A stretch of 64,000 nt of DNA. It comes from Ciona savignyi (Eukaryota > Chordata > Ascidiacea > Phlebobranchia > Cionidae). Each line of letters starts with the position of its first letter. Positions within the stretch are counted from its first letter, which is position 1. Under the pieces are notes generated by a model that worked only from the letters and a program-made list of their open reading frames with translations, did not search any database and was not told the origin of the DNA. The DNA lies in assembly GCA_000149265.1 (NCBI GenBank), contig CH002765.1, positions 1 through 64,000 on the forward strand, read 5' to 3'. The position numbers and the translations under genes are program-made. Of this stretch, positions 48,611-60,735 are shown in pieces.

Positions 48611-50689
48611 GTGTGTTATATGCGCACAGCCAAATTTGGTAGCAAGCCTTCGTGTACCTTACTGATGGCGAAATCCTACTTGGCGCCATCAGGTGAGGAA
48701 TCGATTCCACGTTTGGAGTTGATGGCAGCAGTTACCGCTGTAAAAATGGATAAAAATCTCTCTCGCGAGCTAGACCTGCAATTACGTCCATCCGTATTTT
48801 GGTCAGACTCTTCGATCGTGCTACAAAGCATACACAACGAGCGAAAGCGTTTCCCACTATTTGTTAGTCGACGACTCACCTTGATCAGAAGACAAACATG
48901 CACTAGGAATTGGAGGTACGTTCCCACTAAGCAAAACCCTGCTGATTACGTTTCTAGAGGTGCCACCGCCAGTGTGCTGATAAAAAGTCAACGTTGGTTC
49001 GAAGGTCCAGATTTCTTGCAACGTGATCCAGATAATTGGCCGGAGAACATTTTTATGAAAGTCGACATGGCGGACGAAGATATTACCACTCAATGGAAGC
49101 TTCCGATTAAGGTATTTCACGTCACCGAGAGCACATCTGTAGTGGATAGATTAATGGGTAATTTTTCATCGTTGCATCGACTGCGCAAGGCAACTGCATG
49201 GTTACTCCGATTCACGCAATACCTGAATAGCCGGAGTACGAAGGCAAAGCAGACCAAGAAAGAGAAACCGATAACGACGCATCTATCTCTCGCCGATTTG
49301 CAGAATGCAGAAAATCAGCTGATTAAATATGAACAACGACAGCACTTCTCACAATGGATGATTGGTCTCAGCAAGGAACAAGTTTCCCCTAAGGCTTCGA
49401 AGGTATCACCTATTTTTAAGCTTAATCCTTTCATCAGTGATGGGATATTACGAGTTTGTGGTCGCCTCGAAAAGGCCGATATTAGCTTTAACGCCCGTCA
49501 TCCAATTATTATGCCACACTTGTCAAAATTAACAGATTTAATGATCCAACATGACCATGAACAGAGTGGACACTCTGGGGTTAATCACACGGTGAACATG
49601 CTAAGTCAGCATGTTTGGATTGTGAAAATCTTCGTCGCAGTTCGACGAGTGTTAAGGAACTGTCTGGTTTGTCGACGCCGAGACGCAAAGCCTGGACAGC
49701 AAATCATGGCACCACTTCCTAAGTTTCGCCTCGAAATGAACACGCATCCATTTGCATACAGTGGAGTGGATTATTTCGGGCCGCTGGTTGTTCGCCAGCG
49801 ACGCAGCGACGTTAAAAGGTATGGGTGTTTGTTTACCTGCATGACCACAAGAGCGGTTCATTTAGAAATGGCCGTAGACTTAAGCACGGATGCATTTATT
49901 AATGCTTTCCGTCGATTCATATCGAGGAGAGGTCCAATTATACACATGTACTCGGATAACGGAACGAATCTGGTCGGAGCTGAAAATCTTCTCCGTGAAG
50001 CCATGCAAAACTGGAATCGTCATCACCTAACAGATTATTTCCAACAAAGAGAAATCGGCTGGTCGTTTAACTCGCCGACTGCTAGTCACATGGGTGGAGC
50101 ATGGGAAAGGATGGTGAGATCCGTCCGTAAGATACTCCTTTCTCTTTCAGGTGAACGCAAGCTAACCGACGACCAACTGCACACATTTCTACTAGAGGCC
50201 GAGAACATTCTGAACTCTAGGCCACTAACACCAGTTGTTATGAGTACCGACAATTATACACCATTGACACCAAACCACCTCTTAAAGATCAACGCTGCAC
50301 CAGAACTACCACCAACTTTAACCAGCGAAAATGTCTGTTTTACGAAACGACGGTGGAAGCACGTTCAATATTTAGCAGACCAATTTTGGTCTCGATGGTC
50401 AAAAGAGTACTTGCGTACAATCATCGCAAGGCAGAAATGGCACATGCCTCGGGACAATTTTAAGCTAAACGATATCGTCCTTTTGGTCGACAACACCACA
50501 CCGCGCTCTCAATGGATTATGGGACGAATAATTACCGTATACCCAGACAAGCATGGTTTCGTAAGAAACGTAACGGTCAAGACCGCCAAAAGCGAACTGA
50601 TCCGACCTATACATAAACTTTGCATCATCGTTCCTGCGGAGAATCGAGACGAAGAGACGCCATGTGAGGACAAACCATGCCCATTATAA
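48611..50689 (+). CDS. BEL/Pao RNase H, integrase and C-terminal domain (copy 1)
   Basis: 692 residues. RNase H-like start (SIPRLELMAAVTAVKM and FWSDSSIVLQ), an H2C2 zinc-binding region (HEQSGHSGVNHT ... CLVCRRRD), the integrase core with DYFGPL, HMYSDNGTN and GGAWERMVR giving the D,D,E triad, then a DUF5641-like tail (WKHVQYLADQFWSRW ... KHGFVRNV). Open to a natural TAA about 80 bases before the 3' LTR. The best preserved part of the element. Confidence 0.87.
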   Translation: MCYMRTAKFGSKPSCTLLMAKSYLAPSGEESIPRLELMAAVTAVKMDKNLSRELDLQLRPSVFWSDSSIVLQSIHNERKRFPLFVSRRLTLIRRQTCTRNWRYVPTKQNPADYVSRGATASVLIKSQRWFEGPDFLQRDPDNWPENIFMKVDMADEDITTQWKLPIKVFHVTESTSVVDRLMGNFSSLHRLRKATAWLLRFTQYLNSRSTKAKQTKKEKPITTHLSLADLQNAENQLIKYEQRQHFSQWMIGLSKEQVSPKASKVSPIFKLNPFISDGILRVCGRLEKADISFNARHPIIMPHLSKLTDLMIQHDHEQSGHSGVNHTVNMLSQHVWIVKIFVAVRRVLRNCLVCRRRDAKPGQQIMAPLPKFRLEMNTHPFAYSGVDYFGPLVVRQRRSDVKRYGCLFTCMTTRAVHLEMAVDLSTDAFINAFRRFISRRGPIIHMYSDNGTNLVGAENLLREAMQNWNRHHLTDYFQQREIGWSFNSPTASHMGGAWERMVRSVRKILLSLSGERKLTDDQLHTFLLEAENILNSRPLTPVVMSTDNYTPLTPNHLLKINAAPELPPTLTSENVCFTKRRWKHVQYLADQFWSRWSKEYLRTIIARQKWHMPRDNFKLNDIVLLVDNTTPRSQWIMGRIITVYPDKHGFVRNVTVKTAKSELIRPIHKLCIIVPAENRDEETPCEDKPCPL

Positions 50690-50754
50690 ACACTTTAAGA
50701 AAAATATATTGGAGATAAAAATTTATTAAAAACTTATGAAATTGCGGTTTACGC

Positions 50755-50770
50755 AATTTGGGGGGGAGTG
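50755..50770 (+). other. Polypurine tract of BEL/Pao copy 1
   Basis: A G-run followed by AGTG lies immediately before the TG of the 3' LTR, the usual place of the plus-strand primer. Confidence 0.6.
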
Positions 50771-51272
50771 TGTATACATTTTTTCTTCACTGTTCTTTAA
50801 TTTGTTCGCGCCTTTTACGTTCCTTAATGTATTTACATTCCGGCTTCCTTAAGTTGTGCGATAAGACGCGCAAGCTAATTGGCAATCGATGTTTTTTCCT
50901 TCTTTAAATACTCGACCTCTAAGTTCCTTATTATATTTCAGTTGTAAGCCAAATGAGTCTTTAGTTTTATAGTATTTGTTAACGGTTATAGTATTTGTTT
51001 ATTAAACAGATTTCCTTTCTTTATTTCTTCGCAGAGCATTACGATATATTTATGCAAATTTAAATTTATGTAAAACAATTAGATTGGGATCACGCACAGT
51101 TCGGTAAGAATGGTTTTTTAATGAGTTTGTTAAGTCGATTTTTATTTACAGAAAACCGCTTTTGCTTTACAAATATATACCACTTCGAGGAAGCAAGCGA
51201 GTATATTTGACTGTGCCCACGTTACAAGCAGCCTATGTTACGGAAATTCAATTTGAAGGCTGCATTGTAACA
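50771..51272 (+). repeat. 3' LTR of BEL/Pao copy 1
   Basis: 502 bases, TGTATACA...GCATTGTAACA, matching 35,745-36,266. Confidence 0.85.
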
Positions 51273-51277
51273 TATAT

Positions 51278-53870
51278 ACAAGTAAATAAAGAAAGGGAAC
51301 TTGAATTCTTTACTTGCGACAAATTGTTGCGTAGTTGTATTTCCAATGTGGAAGAGCTATTGATCACGTGTAATGAAAGAGAAACGATACAAAAGGAAAT
51401 GGTCAATTTGTTTGGACTGAAAAAAACGATTGGAAGAGATTGGCAATAATTTACTGGACTGCTCCAGCCAATCTGATAATGAACAAATACGCAGCGCCCT
51501 CGATCGTTGCTCCAAGGCAGTTTCAGTTGTTGGTGAAAAGGCGCGTACTGCAATTGAGCAAATCCGTCTAGAGGCAATCTCCGTTAAATCGAGTCGCAGC
51601 TCGCACGCGTTGTTATCAAATCCTAATTTGGAATCTCAACTGAACAAACAAAGATACGAATCGGAAAACGAAATAGCCGTCCTCCAAAGTCAATTAGAAT
51701 TTGCTAAAGAAATGAAACGACTTAAAATAATGGAAATAAATAATGAGATAGAGTCGGATGTATATTGGGTATTAATAAACAAATCGCGACGCACAGAGCT
51801 CGAGCTCAAGCCTGCCTCGATGCTGCCAAAAGAGAGAACCCGTTTGGTATACATGACGATGACCTGGGTCACAATGTTTTAACTACGGCAACTACAAAAG
51901 GCGAAAACGATAGAATGACAAGTCGCAATAACACTAATGGTGAAATTTGTCCTACGAATACCGCCATACCACCCAATTCTCATTATTACCAACTTCCAAA
52001 AGTAAAGATAAATACATTTGATGGAAATGTTCTAGAATATCCAGCGTGGAAAAGTGCATTTGATGCGTTGGTAGAGCAGAGATCGACATTTGTTGCGCAC
52101 AAACTAAATTTACTTGGTCAATTTCTGGCTGGGGAACCCAAACAACTCGTTCAAGGTTTTCTGCTGTTGCAGACTGAAGATGCGTATCGGGAGGCAAAAT
52201 ATCGACTAAAAAGACGTTACGGTAACGACAGCGTAATCGCCGAAACATTTATTGACAAACTACATCATTGGCCCCAAATAATGGAAGGCGACCCTTACGG
52301 GCTGCGCAGATATTCGGACTTTATCCATCAGGTGTCCGCCGCTAAAAGAAAAATAAGAAATCTGGAAATTCTAGATTTTCCACAAGAAACCGCAAAAATA
52401 CTTTCTCGTTTGCCTTCAAGTATTGTGTCTAAATGGCGCGAGGTTGTATTAAACTGGAAATGCGGTGAAAACCAATTTGATTATCCTCCATTTGAAATAT
52501 TGGTCAAATTTATAGAGAAAAGATCTGAAATGCAAAATATTCCAGAGTTGCAAAATCTATTTTCGGAAGCCAAAACTCGTGCTTATAAAAGGTCGTACAG
52601 CTCCACAACAAGATCATATCTTGCGTCTAGCAAAGATCCGTCAAACACGCTTAACATACAGGGAGAAAACTGCTTGTATTGTAAGCAAGTACATCACATT
52701 GATAGATGCGAGAGTTTCAATTCTCTTCCCCGACAATCCAAACTCGATTTCCTGCGCGAACATCGAATATGTTATAGCTGCGGTTCATCTCAATTCCACA
52801 TTGCGTGATTTTGTAACCAACGGGTCGAGTGTAGAATATGCAAAAGGAAGCATCTTACTACATTGCACTATTAATCGAGACGAACAAGAACACACATACA
52901 ATCGATGTACTAACGTGTGTGACGCAATCGGTAAAGAGCACGGATGTGATAACGCAAAGATCGTCCCTAAAGAAAACCTGCAAGGACAAACTGGCAAGGT
53001 ACACCCTTTCGGAGCAGCGAGTTCACCTGTCTTGGCAAACTTTGGATTAAAAAGAGCTGCTGATGATGGCGAAGAAAGATACGTATCAAACGCCGCAAAT
53101 TTTGTAAGGGACAATTTTTACGTGGACGGTTTGATATCGGTTCCAACCTGCAAGGAAGCGACATCTTTACTGCAAAGAAGTCGAGCACTAAGTGCTAATG
53201 CAGGTCTTCTACTTCACAAGAAAACCAGTAACAGGCGTAGAGTAATCTCGAGCTTCTCGAAAATGGATCTGGCAGAAGAAATTGGAAATATCCATCGTGA
53301 TCCGTTACCCATCGAGCGAGTACGCCGTATGATTTGGTGCGTGGAGAATGATTCCTTTAGGTTTAAAGTTAAACTACGAGACCGTCCCCTAACGAGAAGG
53401 AACATATTATCCACTGTATGTTCAATTTCTAATCCTCTTTGTTTTGTAGGCCCATTTGTTCTTGAGAGCAAACGGATTTACCAACCACAGCTTTTTGGAA
53501 AAGAGATGACAAGTTTGGCAAAGTTTACTTTTAAAACAACTAGTTATCGTAAAAGAGAACGCTGGAAAAACTATTGTTTAAAAGTAACTAGCTTTTTGTA
53601 CCGCTTAGATCCATTGGTAGATGAGGATGATCTACGAGTACGAGGGAGACCTGGTCGCGCTCAGTTCAAGGACTGGGTGATACACCCTAAGATTATACCA
53701 GGAAAAGGGCACATCAAGTTTGATAAGTTCCAACGTTTACTTATTCTGAAATGAATTATTTTGGTCCCTTCTACATTGAGGAAAATGGTCACGTGCAAAA
53801 CGATACGGAGTAGTGTTTGAGTGTACGTGGCATCCAGAGCATTTCATCTAGAAAGTGACTATTCTAATAT
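51278..53870 (+). pseudogene. BEL/Pao copy 2, gag-pol remnant with large deletions
   Basis: Continues the frame opened at 35,668. A coiled-coil-like gag N-terminus (51,280-51,760), DUF1759-type gag (INTFDGNVLEYPAWKSAFDA) and zinc knuckle (CLYCKQVHHIDRC, CYSCGS) up to 52,808, then a reverse transcriptase lacking its N-terminal half; the catalytic motif reads YVDG where YVDD is expected. An integrase scrap lies near 53,750-53,840. Frameshifts near 51,425, 51,760 and 52,800. No 3' LTR: satellite DNA begins at about 53,884. A different family from copy 1. Confidence 0.75.
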
Positions 53871-53883
53871 GGATAAAAGCTCG

Positions 53884-54549
53884 TTTTTTATTATTTTTTA
53901 GAAGGTTTCTAGGTTCCCGAAGACCAATACGGCAATTCACTTACATTTCACCAAATATGAGTCATTTTTGAAGCAGCCGTTCAAGCGCTATGCCCCAAAA
54001 AACTAGTTTTTTAAAAAAATACCGTTTTCGTTTTTAACGCCTCCGGAGAACTCCCTTAGATTTAGGCCTATCACCCAAAATTTTGGTTTCTGCATATCTA
54101 TACCATGTTGTCTAACAAATGTTAAATTTCATTTTGATTCCAATTTTCCTTTTGGTAGATGTCGGGGCGAAATGGCATGCTTGTCAAAATCATGATTTGA
54201 GAACAAAATCTTATTTTTAGTGTATTTTCCCAGATAATCTTTTATTTCTTCTAAGTGTTAAATCTGTGACTAATGCACTTACATTTTTCCAAATATTATT
54301 CAAATTGGAGCAGCCGTTCAAGCGCTATGGCCCAAAAACCTATTTTTTTACAAAAAAATAACCGTTTTGGTTTTTAACCTCCAAGGGGGATTTCCCTAAA
54401 ATTATTATCCAAAATTTTGGTTTCTGCATATCTAGACCATGTTGTCTAATAAATCACCAAGTCTTATTTCGATTTCATTATTCCTTTTGATAGATGTCGG
54501 GGCGACATGCCATGCCTGTCGAGCGTTTAACAAACAAAAAACGAAAAAA
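53884..54549. repeat. Two inverted satellite units, truncated foldback arm
   Basis: Minus-orientation ~330-bp units like those in 27,031-28,137, joined abruptly to the BEL/Pao remnant on the left and to a complete foldback terminus on the right. Confidence 0.6.
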
Positions 54550-55103
54550 CTAGAGAGTGTGAACCACGTGTTTAACCACCACTATTTGTAAAACACATGT
54601 TGTATTCTATATATTCATGCTACAGGGTCCCTAACCACATTTTGTATTTTTTACACTAAGTATGTAGTTTTTGTTTCTGCAAGCATAAACGCATGGGTCC
54701 CATAGTTATCAAACCAAACTTCTTCTCCACGTGTAGTTAAAAAAAGAACAATCGTGTTAGATTTACAAAGGTTTCACAACAAATGTTTTAAATTATAGCT
54801 TTTTTTTAAGAGCTGTAGTCAAATGAAGCTATATTCCTAAAACAGCACGATTTAGTTGTTGATGGCTTCGGTGAATTTCCTATGGGCTTAGTACATATGT
54901 TTCTATTTTTACATATGTGGGTCATGTTATCTAACAATTCTTAAAGTTTTAATCCAATTTGTTCTTAATCCGAAAAACACCGGTTTTCTTCGAAAAAATC
55001 GATTTTTTTAAAAATTTTTTACTTCAAATTCAATTCCAGCAGTCTCTCCGTAGCCCTACGTCACTACCGGTCAACTCAAAAGCTCCAAATGAACTCGGTT
55101 TTA

Positions 55104-55203
55104 NNNNNNNNNNNNNNNNNNNNNNNNNNNNNNNNNNNNNNNNNNNNNNNNNNNNNNNNNNNNNNNNNNNNNNNNNNNNNNNNNNNNNNNNNNNNNNNNN
55201 NNN
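55104..55203. other. Assembly gap of 100 N
   Basis: The 29 bases after the gap (AACAATTCTTAAAGTTTTAA and following) repeat 54,931-54,959, while 54,960-55,103 between them is foreign to the element. The join is therefore doubtful. Confidence 0.99.
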
Positions 55204-56484
55204 AACAATTCTTAAAGTTTTAATCCAATTTGACAAATCCTTGTTGGAGATGTCAGTGCAATGTGGCATGCTTGTCACAATCATGAGTCAGAAGCATATC
55301 TTCGTGTTTAAGGGAGTTACACTATGTAAATCTTTTTCTTCTTTTAATTGACACATGGTGGCTAACGATTTAGCATTTCACCAAATCTGACCAAAATTAG
55401 AGCAGCCGTTCAAACGCTATGGCCCGAAAAGCTATTTGTTTAAAAAAATAATCATTTTGGATTTTAACGTCTCAGGGGAATTCCTATAGATTTATCACCC
55501 ACAATCTTTCTACTGCGTATTTAGACCATGTTGTCATACAAATGTCCAATTTTCATTGCGATTCCATTACTCCTTTTGGTAAATGTCGGGCCGACATGTC
55601 ATGCTTGCCACAATCATGATTTAAGAACATATCCTATTTTTTGGGGTATTTCCCTGGGTAATTTTATTATTTCTTCAAAGTGTTAAATCAATGATTAATG
55701 CACTTACATTCCGTTAAATCTGATTCATATTGTAACAGCCGTTTAGGCACTTTGCCGAAAAAAAGCTAATTTTTTTTAAAAAAAATAGCGTTTTGGTTTT
55801 TAACGTCCCAGGGGAATTCCCCCGGATTTATCATCTACAATTTTGGTTTCTGCATATCTATACCATGTTATCTAAAAAATGTCCAATTTTCATTGCGATT
55901 TCGTTACTTCTTCTTGAAGATGTCGATGCGACATGTCATGCCTGTCACAATCATGATTTGAGAACATAAACTAATTTTTAGGGTATTTCCCTAGATAAAT
56001 TTTTTTATTTCTTTTAAGTGTAAAATCAGTGACTAATGTACTTACATTCCACCAAATTTGATTTAAATTGGAGCAGCTGTTCAAGCCCTATGCCACAGAA
56101 AGCTAATTTTGTTATAAAAAATACCGTTTTGGTGTTTAACCTCCCAGAATAATTCCCCTTGATTTATGACCCAAAATTTTGGTTTCTGCATATCTAGACC
56201 ATGTTGTCCAATGAAAGGCTAAGTTACATTACAATTCCATTGTTCCTTCTGATAGATGTCGGGGCGACATGCCATGCCAGTCAAACCTAAAAAAACAAAA
56301 ACGGACAAAACACTAATAATTAAATAGAAAACTAAGTTGATTACCATTGAATATTGCAAAGTGCTTGATTCAGTTCATATGCTGATGAAAAAAAAAACTT
56401 GGATGAGAGTTTTTTATCTTTATTTGACTTGACTTTTACTTAGCAGTTGAACCGTAATTGCTTTAATTGTTTTTTCATCAGTTT

Positions 56485-56781
56485 AGGATAGGATAGGATA
56501 TTCATCTTTATCCCCGTGAATGAGAAAACCAGGGGGGTTATTACACGGACAATCGTCAGATCACCTCGCGCCCATCGTCGGGTTACCGGAGCTATTGCAG
56601 TGTGTTATATATGATAGACACGTTCCTTCAATTTGGTAGAACCCATTAATCCGCTCGGTTCAGGCAATGTCCGTAAAGTACCTTGCCCAAGAACACAACC
56701 GACTAGCTAGCGACCAGTTTTGCACCTATGCAACCTTTTGATTGAAAGGCGACGCACTTAACCGCTAGACCAACGGGCCGG
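56485..56781 (-). repeat. Full-length tRNA-derived SINE at the centre of foldback 2
   Basis: Tail AGGATAGGATAGGATATTC at the left, head with CCGGCCCGTTGGTCTAGCGG (minus strand) at the right. Intact and similar to the 41,911 copy. Confidence 0.8.
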
Positions 56782-58177
56782 ATAGTTATGGGTCCCAATT
56801 GAAAAATTGGGACACATATTGTTTTTGTCATTTTTGTCATTTTTTTAGGTTTGACTGGCATGGCATGCCCCCCCGACATCTACAGATTTGGTGGAATGTA
56901 AGTGCATTAGGCACTGATTTAACACTTGGAAGAAATAAAGAATTTACCTAGGGAAATACCCTAAAAAATAAGATTTTGTTCTCAAATCATGATTGTAACA
57001 GGCATGGCAAGTCGCCCCGACATCTACCAAAAGGAATATTGGAATCGAAATAAAAATTCAACATTTGTTAGACAACATGGTCTAGATATGCAGAAACCAA
57101 AATTGTGGGTGATAAATATAAGGGAATTCCCCGGAGGCGGTAATAACCAAAACGGTATTTTTTTCTAAAAAAACTAGTTTTTTTGGCATAGCGCTTGAAC
57201 GGCTGCTCCAATCTGATTCAAATTTTATGGAATGTAAGTGCATTACCTACTAATTTAACAATTAGAAAATTTTAAAAAAATATCTAGGGAAATACCCTAA
57301 AAAATAAGATTTTGTTCTCAAATCATGATTGTGTCAGGCATGGCATGATGCCCCGACATCTACCAGAAGGAATAATAAAATAGTAATAAAGCTTTGTTAT
57401 TCGTTAGACAAAATGGTCTAGATACGCAGGAGCAAAATTGTAGGTGATAAATCTAGGGGAATTCCCCGTAGACGTCAAAATCCAAAACGGTTATTTTTCT
57501 AAAAAAGTAGCTTTTCGGAACATAGCGTTTAACCGGCTGCTCTAATTTTGATCAGATTTTGTAGAATGCTAGATCGTTAGCCACTCTGTATCACTTAAAA
57601 AAAAGAAAACGTTTACTTTGGGTAACTCCCTTAAAAACGAAGATGTTCCCGACTCATGATTATGACAAGCATGCCACATTGCACTGACATCTCCAACAAG
57701 AATTCGTCAAATCGAATTAAAACTTTTAAGTATTGATGGTCAACATGACCCACATATGTAAAAACAGAAACTTATTTACCAAGCCCATGGGGAATTCACC
57801 GAAGCCATGAAAAACTAAATCGAACTGTTTTAGGAATTTAGCTTTATTTACAGCAACAATACAGCACTTAAAAAAAAGCTTTAATTTAAAACATTTTTGA
57901 TGAAATCTTTGTAAATCTATCCCGATTGTTCTTTTTTACCTACACATGGAGAAGAAGTTTGGTTTGATAACTATAGGACCCATGAGTTTATGCTTGCAGA
58001 AAGAAAAACTACATACACAGTGTATAAAATACGAAATGTGGTTGGGGACCCTGTATCATGAATATATGGAATGCAACATTGGTTTTACAAATAGTGGTGG
58101 TTAAACACGTGGTTGACAATCTCTAGTTTAATTAGTATCTGGTTCGCTCAGGAGTTTTTTCGTTTTTGTTTACTGAC

Positions 58178-58242
58178 ACCTTAGCCTAGTGGTTAAGTGC
58201 GTCGCCTTTTAGTCGAAGGGTTCAGGTTCGAAACTGGTCGTG
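58178..58242 (+). repeat. Isolated SINE head (tRNA-like)
   Basis: TTAGCCTAGTGGTTAAGTGC and GGGTTCAGGTTCGAAACTGG only. The B box is closer to a real tRNA than in other copies, but there is no cloverleaf or acceptor stem, so it is not called a tRNA gene. Confidence 0.55.
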
Positions 58243-59451
58243 TCTTAACCCACAAAATGTGAGTTATTTTTAACGCTTGTGAGGATAATATTAATTTAGC
58301 TTTCAAGCTTTAATGTGTTTTATTTTTTAGTTTTATATTTTTTAAATCAAGATATACCGTGTTGAAACTGTATGGTAATTTACTGGTGGTCCTATGGTGA
58401 AAACCAGTTACAGCAGGTTATTCTGGAAATTATTCAAACTAGTTGCGTTACCTTATATATCATCTGGTCTGGGTTGCAACATAGTTGGTTGCACTGTTTA
58501 AATTACGCCACTCAGATACAAACGGTTTATGCTCAAGACACGCGCAACATACGGCCCGTGAAGGGATTTTGATATTATGTAATAATCCGGCCTACCGCGG
58601 CCAAGAACTTTATTTTCCCACATCTAGCCGAATGGAGAAGTTCACCTCTGGTTTAGGCTTGTCGAAAAGTACAGTAACAGAAGTATTAAAAAAGCCAAGT
58701 AATAAACTTTTTCCATTTTAATTACTGCTTAGAACAACATACATGTATTAAAGTTATTTTAATTGTACAAGGAATTTTCATCGATGGGGATTCATTTTTT
58801 GTACCGAGCCAAGTTTCGAACCCATGGTGGGCTTGTTACTGGGACCGTTTTTGTATAACAGTCGGCATATGTATCGGTTAACATTGGGTCACACGTCCGT
58901 ACAAATTAGTCCCAACATGAAAATTCTAGTTATATGAGACGTGCCTCTAGCGCCGCCTTGCGAAATCAAAAATATGCCACATTATTTTTTTAGGCTGGGG
59001 CCTAAAATACTAAGCAGAAATGTCTAATCCTGCTGTAGAAAAGTCATGCTACATAAACTATGCAACATATACAGGAAAGGATGTATTTGTCTTAACTTAG
59101 AGAATTTAAAACTCGAGATCGTTATCCTTTGTTTTGTGGGCAGAAACTATAATGGTTTCAAGAGTTAAAATCCACCTTTTATCCATATAACGTGGATAAT
59201 TTGGTTGGATTCTTTGTTTTGCTAAAATGCCATTGGCAAACGACTATTTGTTAAAACGCTTCATCCCGCGTTTTCCCCTCTCTGGAGGTAAAGAGAAGTC
59301 CTGACCTACACACGACACGTTACTTGGGTTTTTGTGGTGTGACATATTTGCGGTGAGATTATACATGCATGTTCGTTATTTTAGGGCAAAGCAAAATTTA
59401 GGTACAAGCAGCATATACGCAAGTATTGCCTAAAATTGCACCACAAGAACA
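58243..59451. other. Intergenic DNA, second SINE-like repeat at 58,797-58,911
   Basis: The 58,797-58,911 segment shares ACCGAGCCAAGTTT and GTATCGGT with 2,213-2,325 in the same orientation. Nothing else recognised; the open frames 58,372-58,721 lack splice or family support. Confidence 0.45.
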
Positions 59452-60735
59452 ACTTTTTAAAGAGAAAGACTTATTTTTAATTGAATTTTTAACAACAGAT
59501 TTCATATATGTTTTTTAGTAGTTATGTTATTTGGTAAAGCAAAATGCAACTAGTAACTGATCCAACAGAAGCCGTTGAGACAGCGTCCTAAAGACCAACA
59601 AGATATTTGGCATCAAAATTTAAAACATTCACTAAATTTATCTGACAGGTTGTTGATTTTCTCGTTTATTTTATAAACAAACAAAAAATCCTCCAGAGCC
59701 AAAGATTTAATAAATTCCATCTTTCAACGTTTTCTAGTTAAACTGATTGGCAGCACGTTCACTGGCATTGGGGAAGCGTATTTGCCGGATGATGCAGAAG
59801 TTTTGGCTAGTAACAAAACCATATTAACGTAAAATATCGTAACAAATTTTTCTAAACTTCTGGCATTAGAAAGTCTTTAGATAAGTAACCCATGAGTTGC
59901 TTCTTGGGTTTGCTTGCACTTGACCACAAAGAGGCACATTTTATGTGTAGAAAACATAAAAATCGAATAAAGAAAAAAAGGACTATAAAACATAGCTATA
60001 ATATAACAAATTTGAGTATTATTACTTAAAAAAAAAACTGTCTTAAAAAGTTACATGGCAAAACAAATAATTTTCCTGTATAAACATTGCACCGAAAATG
60101 TTTTAACCTTTTAAGATGACGATAAGCAGAATAAGGCAAGCTGGTGTTTGTTTATCCGTTTAAGTTGCGAGATGCGGAAATTATTTCGTCGTGCTTTTTC
60201 ACTCGTAACATCACGATAATTTTGTGACTCCTTTTAACTTTCCATTGGTTCAGCACGTTATAATTTATAAACTGGCACACTGTATTAAAAGGTTGCCGAC
60301 CGCAAGCAAAGAGAAAAATTTATATTGCATTTAGTTAATAATTCTATTGCACTTTTAACATTTATCTTTAGATTGTTATTTTAACGCGGATGTTTTCTGA
60401 ATTCCGCGCTTATCCTGTCCGCGCTATTTATATCACAAAGTTTAGTTCTCTTTTGGATTTTTAAAGAGTAAGATTTATTTTATTATTAAATTTTACGAAC
60501 ATATATTATGTATATTTTTGATGAAGCAAAATGCAACAAGCCCTAGTAATTGGTCCAACAGAAGCTGTTAAGGCAGCGTCCTGAAGAACAAGAGATGTGG
60601 TATCAATTTTAGGTCGGATTTGAAACTTTTACAAAGAAACTAAAAAAAGGTTTACTAAATTTATCTGACAGGTTGTTGATTTTCTAGTTTATTTTACAAA
60701 GAATCAAAAATTCCGTCAGAGCCAACGATTTTAAA
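59452..60735 (+). repeat. Pair of 270-bp direct repeats about 1 kb apart
   Basis: 59,452-59,716 and 60,459-60,735 share GCAAAATGCAAC, CCAACAGAAGC, CAGCGTCCT and TTTATCTGACAGGTTGTTGA in the same order and orientation. Could be ends of an element or a local duplication. Confidence 0.6.

Larger units (their letters stand above)
35745..51272 (+). mobile_element. BEL/Pao LTR retrotransposon copy 1, full length but broken
   Basis: Two near-identical LTRs, a gag-protease frame, a reverse transcriptase frame and an RNase H-integrase frame in BEL/Pao order. Without the 9.0 kb hAT insertion (38,481-47,514) it would be about 6.5 kb, normal for the group. Frameshifts near 37,915, in the A-run near 37,990, around the hAT site and near 48,566 make it non-functional. 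It sits inside an older BEL/Pao copy. Confidence 0.85.
54550..58126. mobile_element. Foldback element 2 with inverted satellite arms
   Basis: Terminal repeats from CTAGAGAGTG (54,550) to the inverse at 58,126. The left arm has minus-orientation units to about 56,285, the centre holds the GGACAAAA-type repeat split by a SINE, and the right arm has plus-orientation units. Contains a 100-N gap in the left arm. Confidence 0.7.

Noticed and set aside
54959-55351. 130-residue frame spanning the second gap
   Set aside because: It runs through 100 Ns and repeat DNA, so it is meaningless.
58178-58242. Possible tRNA gene
   Set aside because: Only box-like motifs of a SINE head; no paired acceptor stem or anticodon arm.
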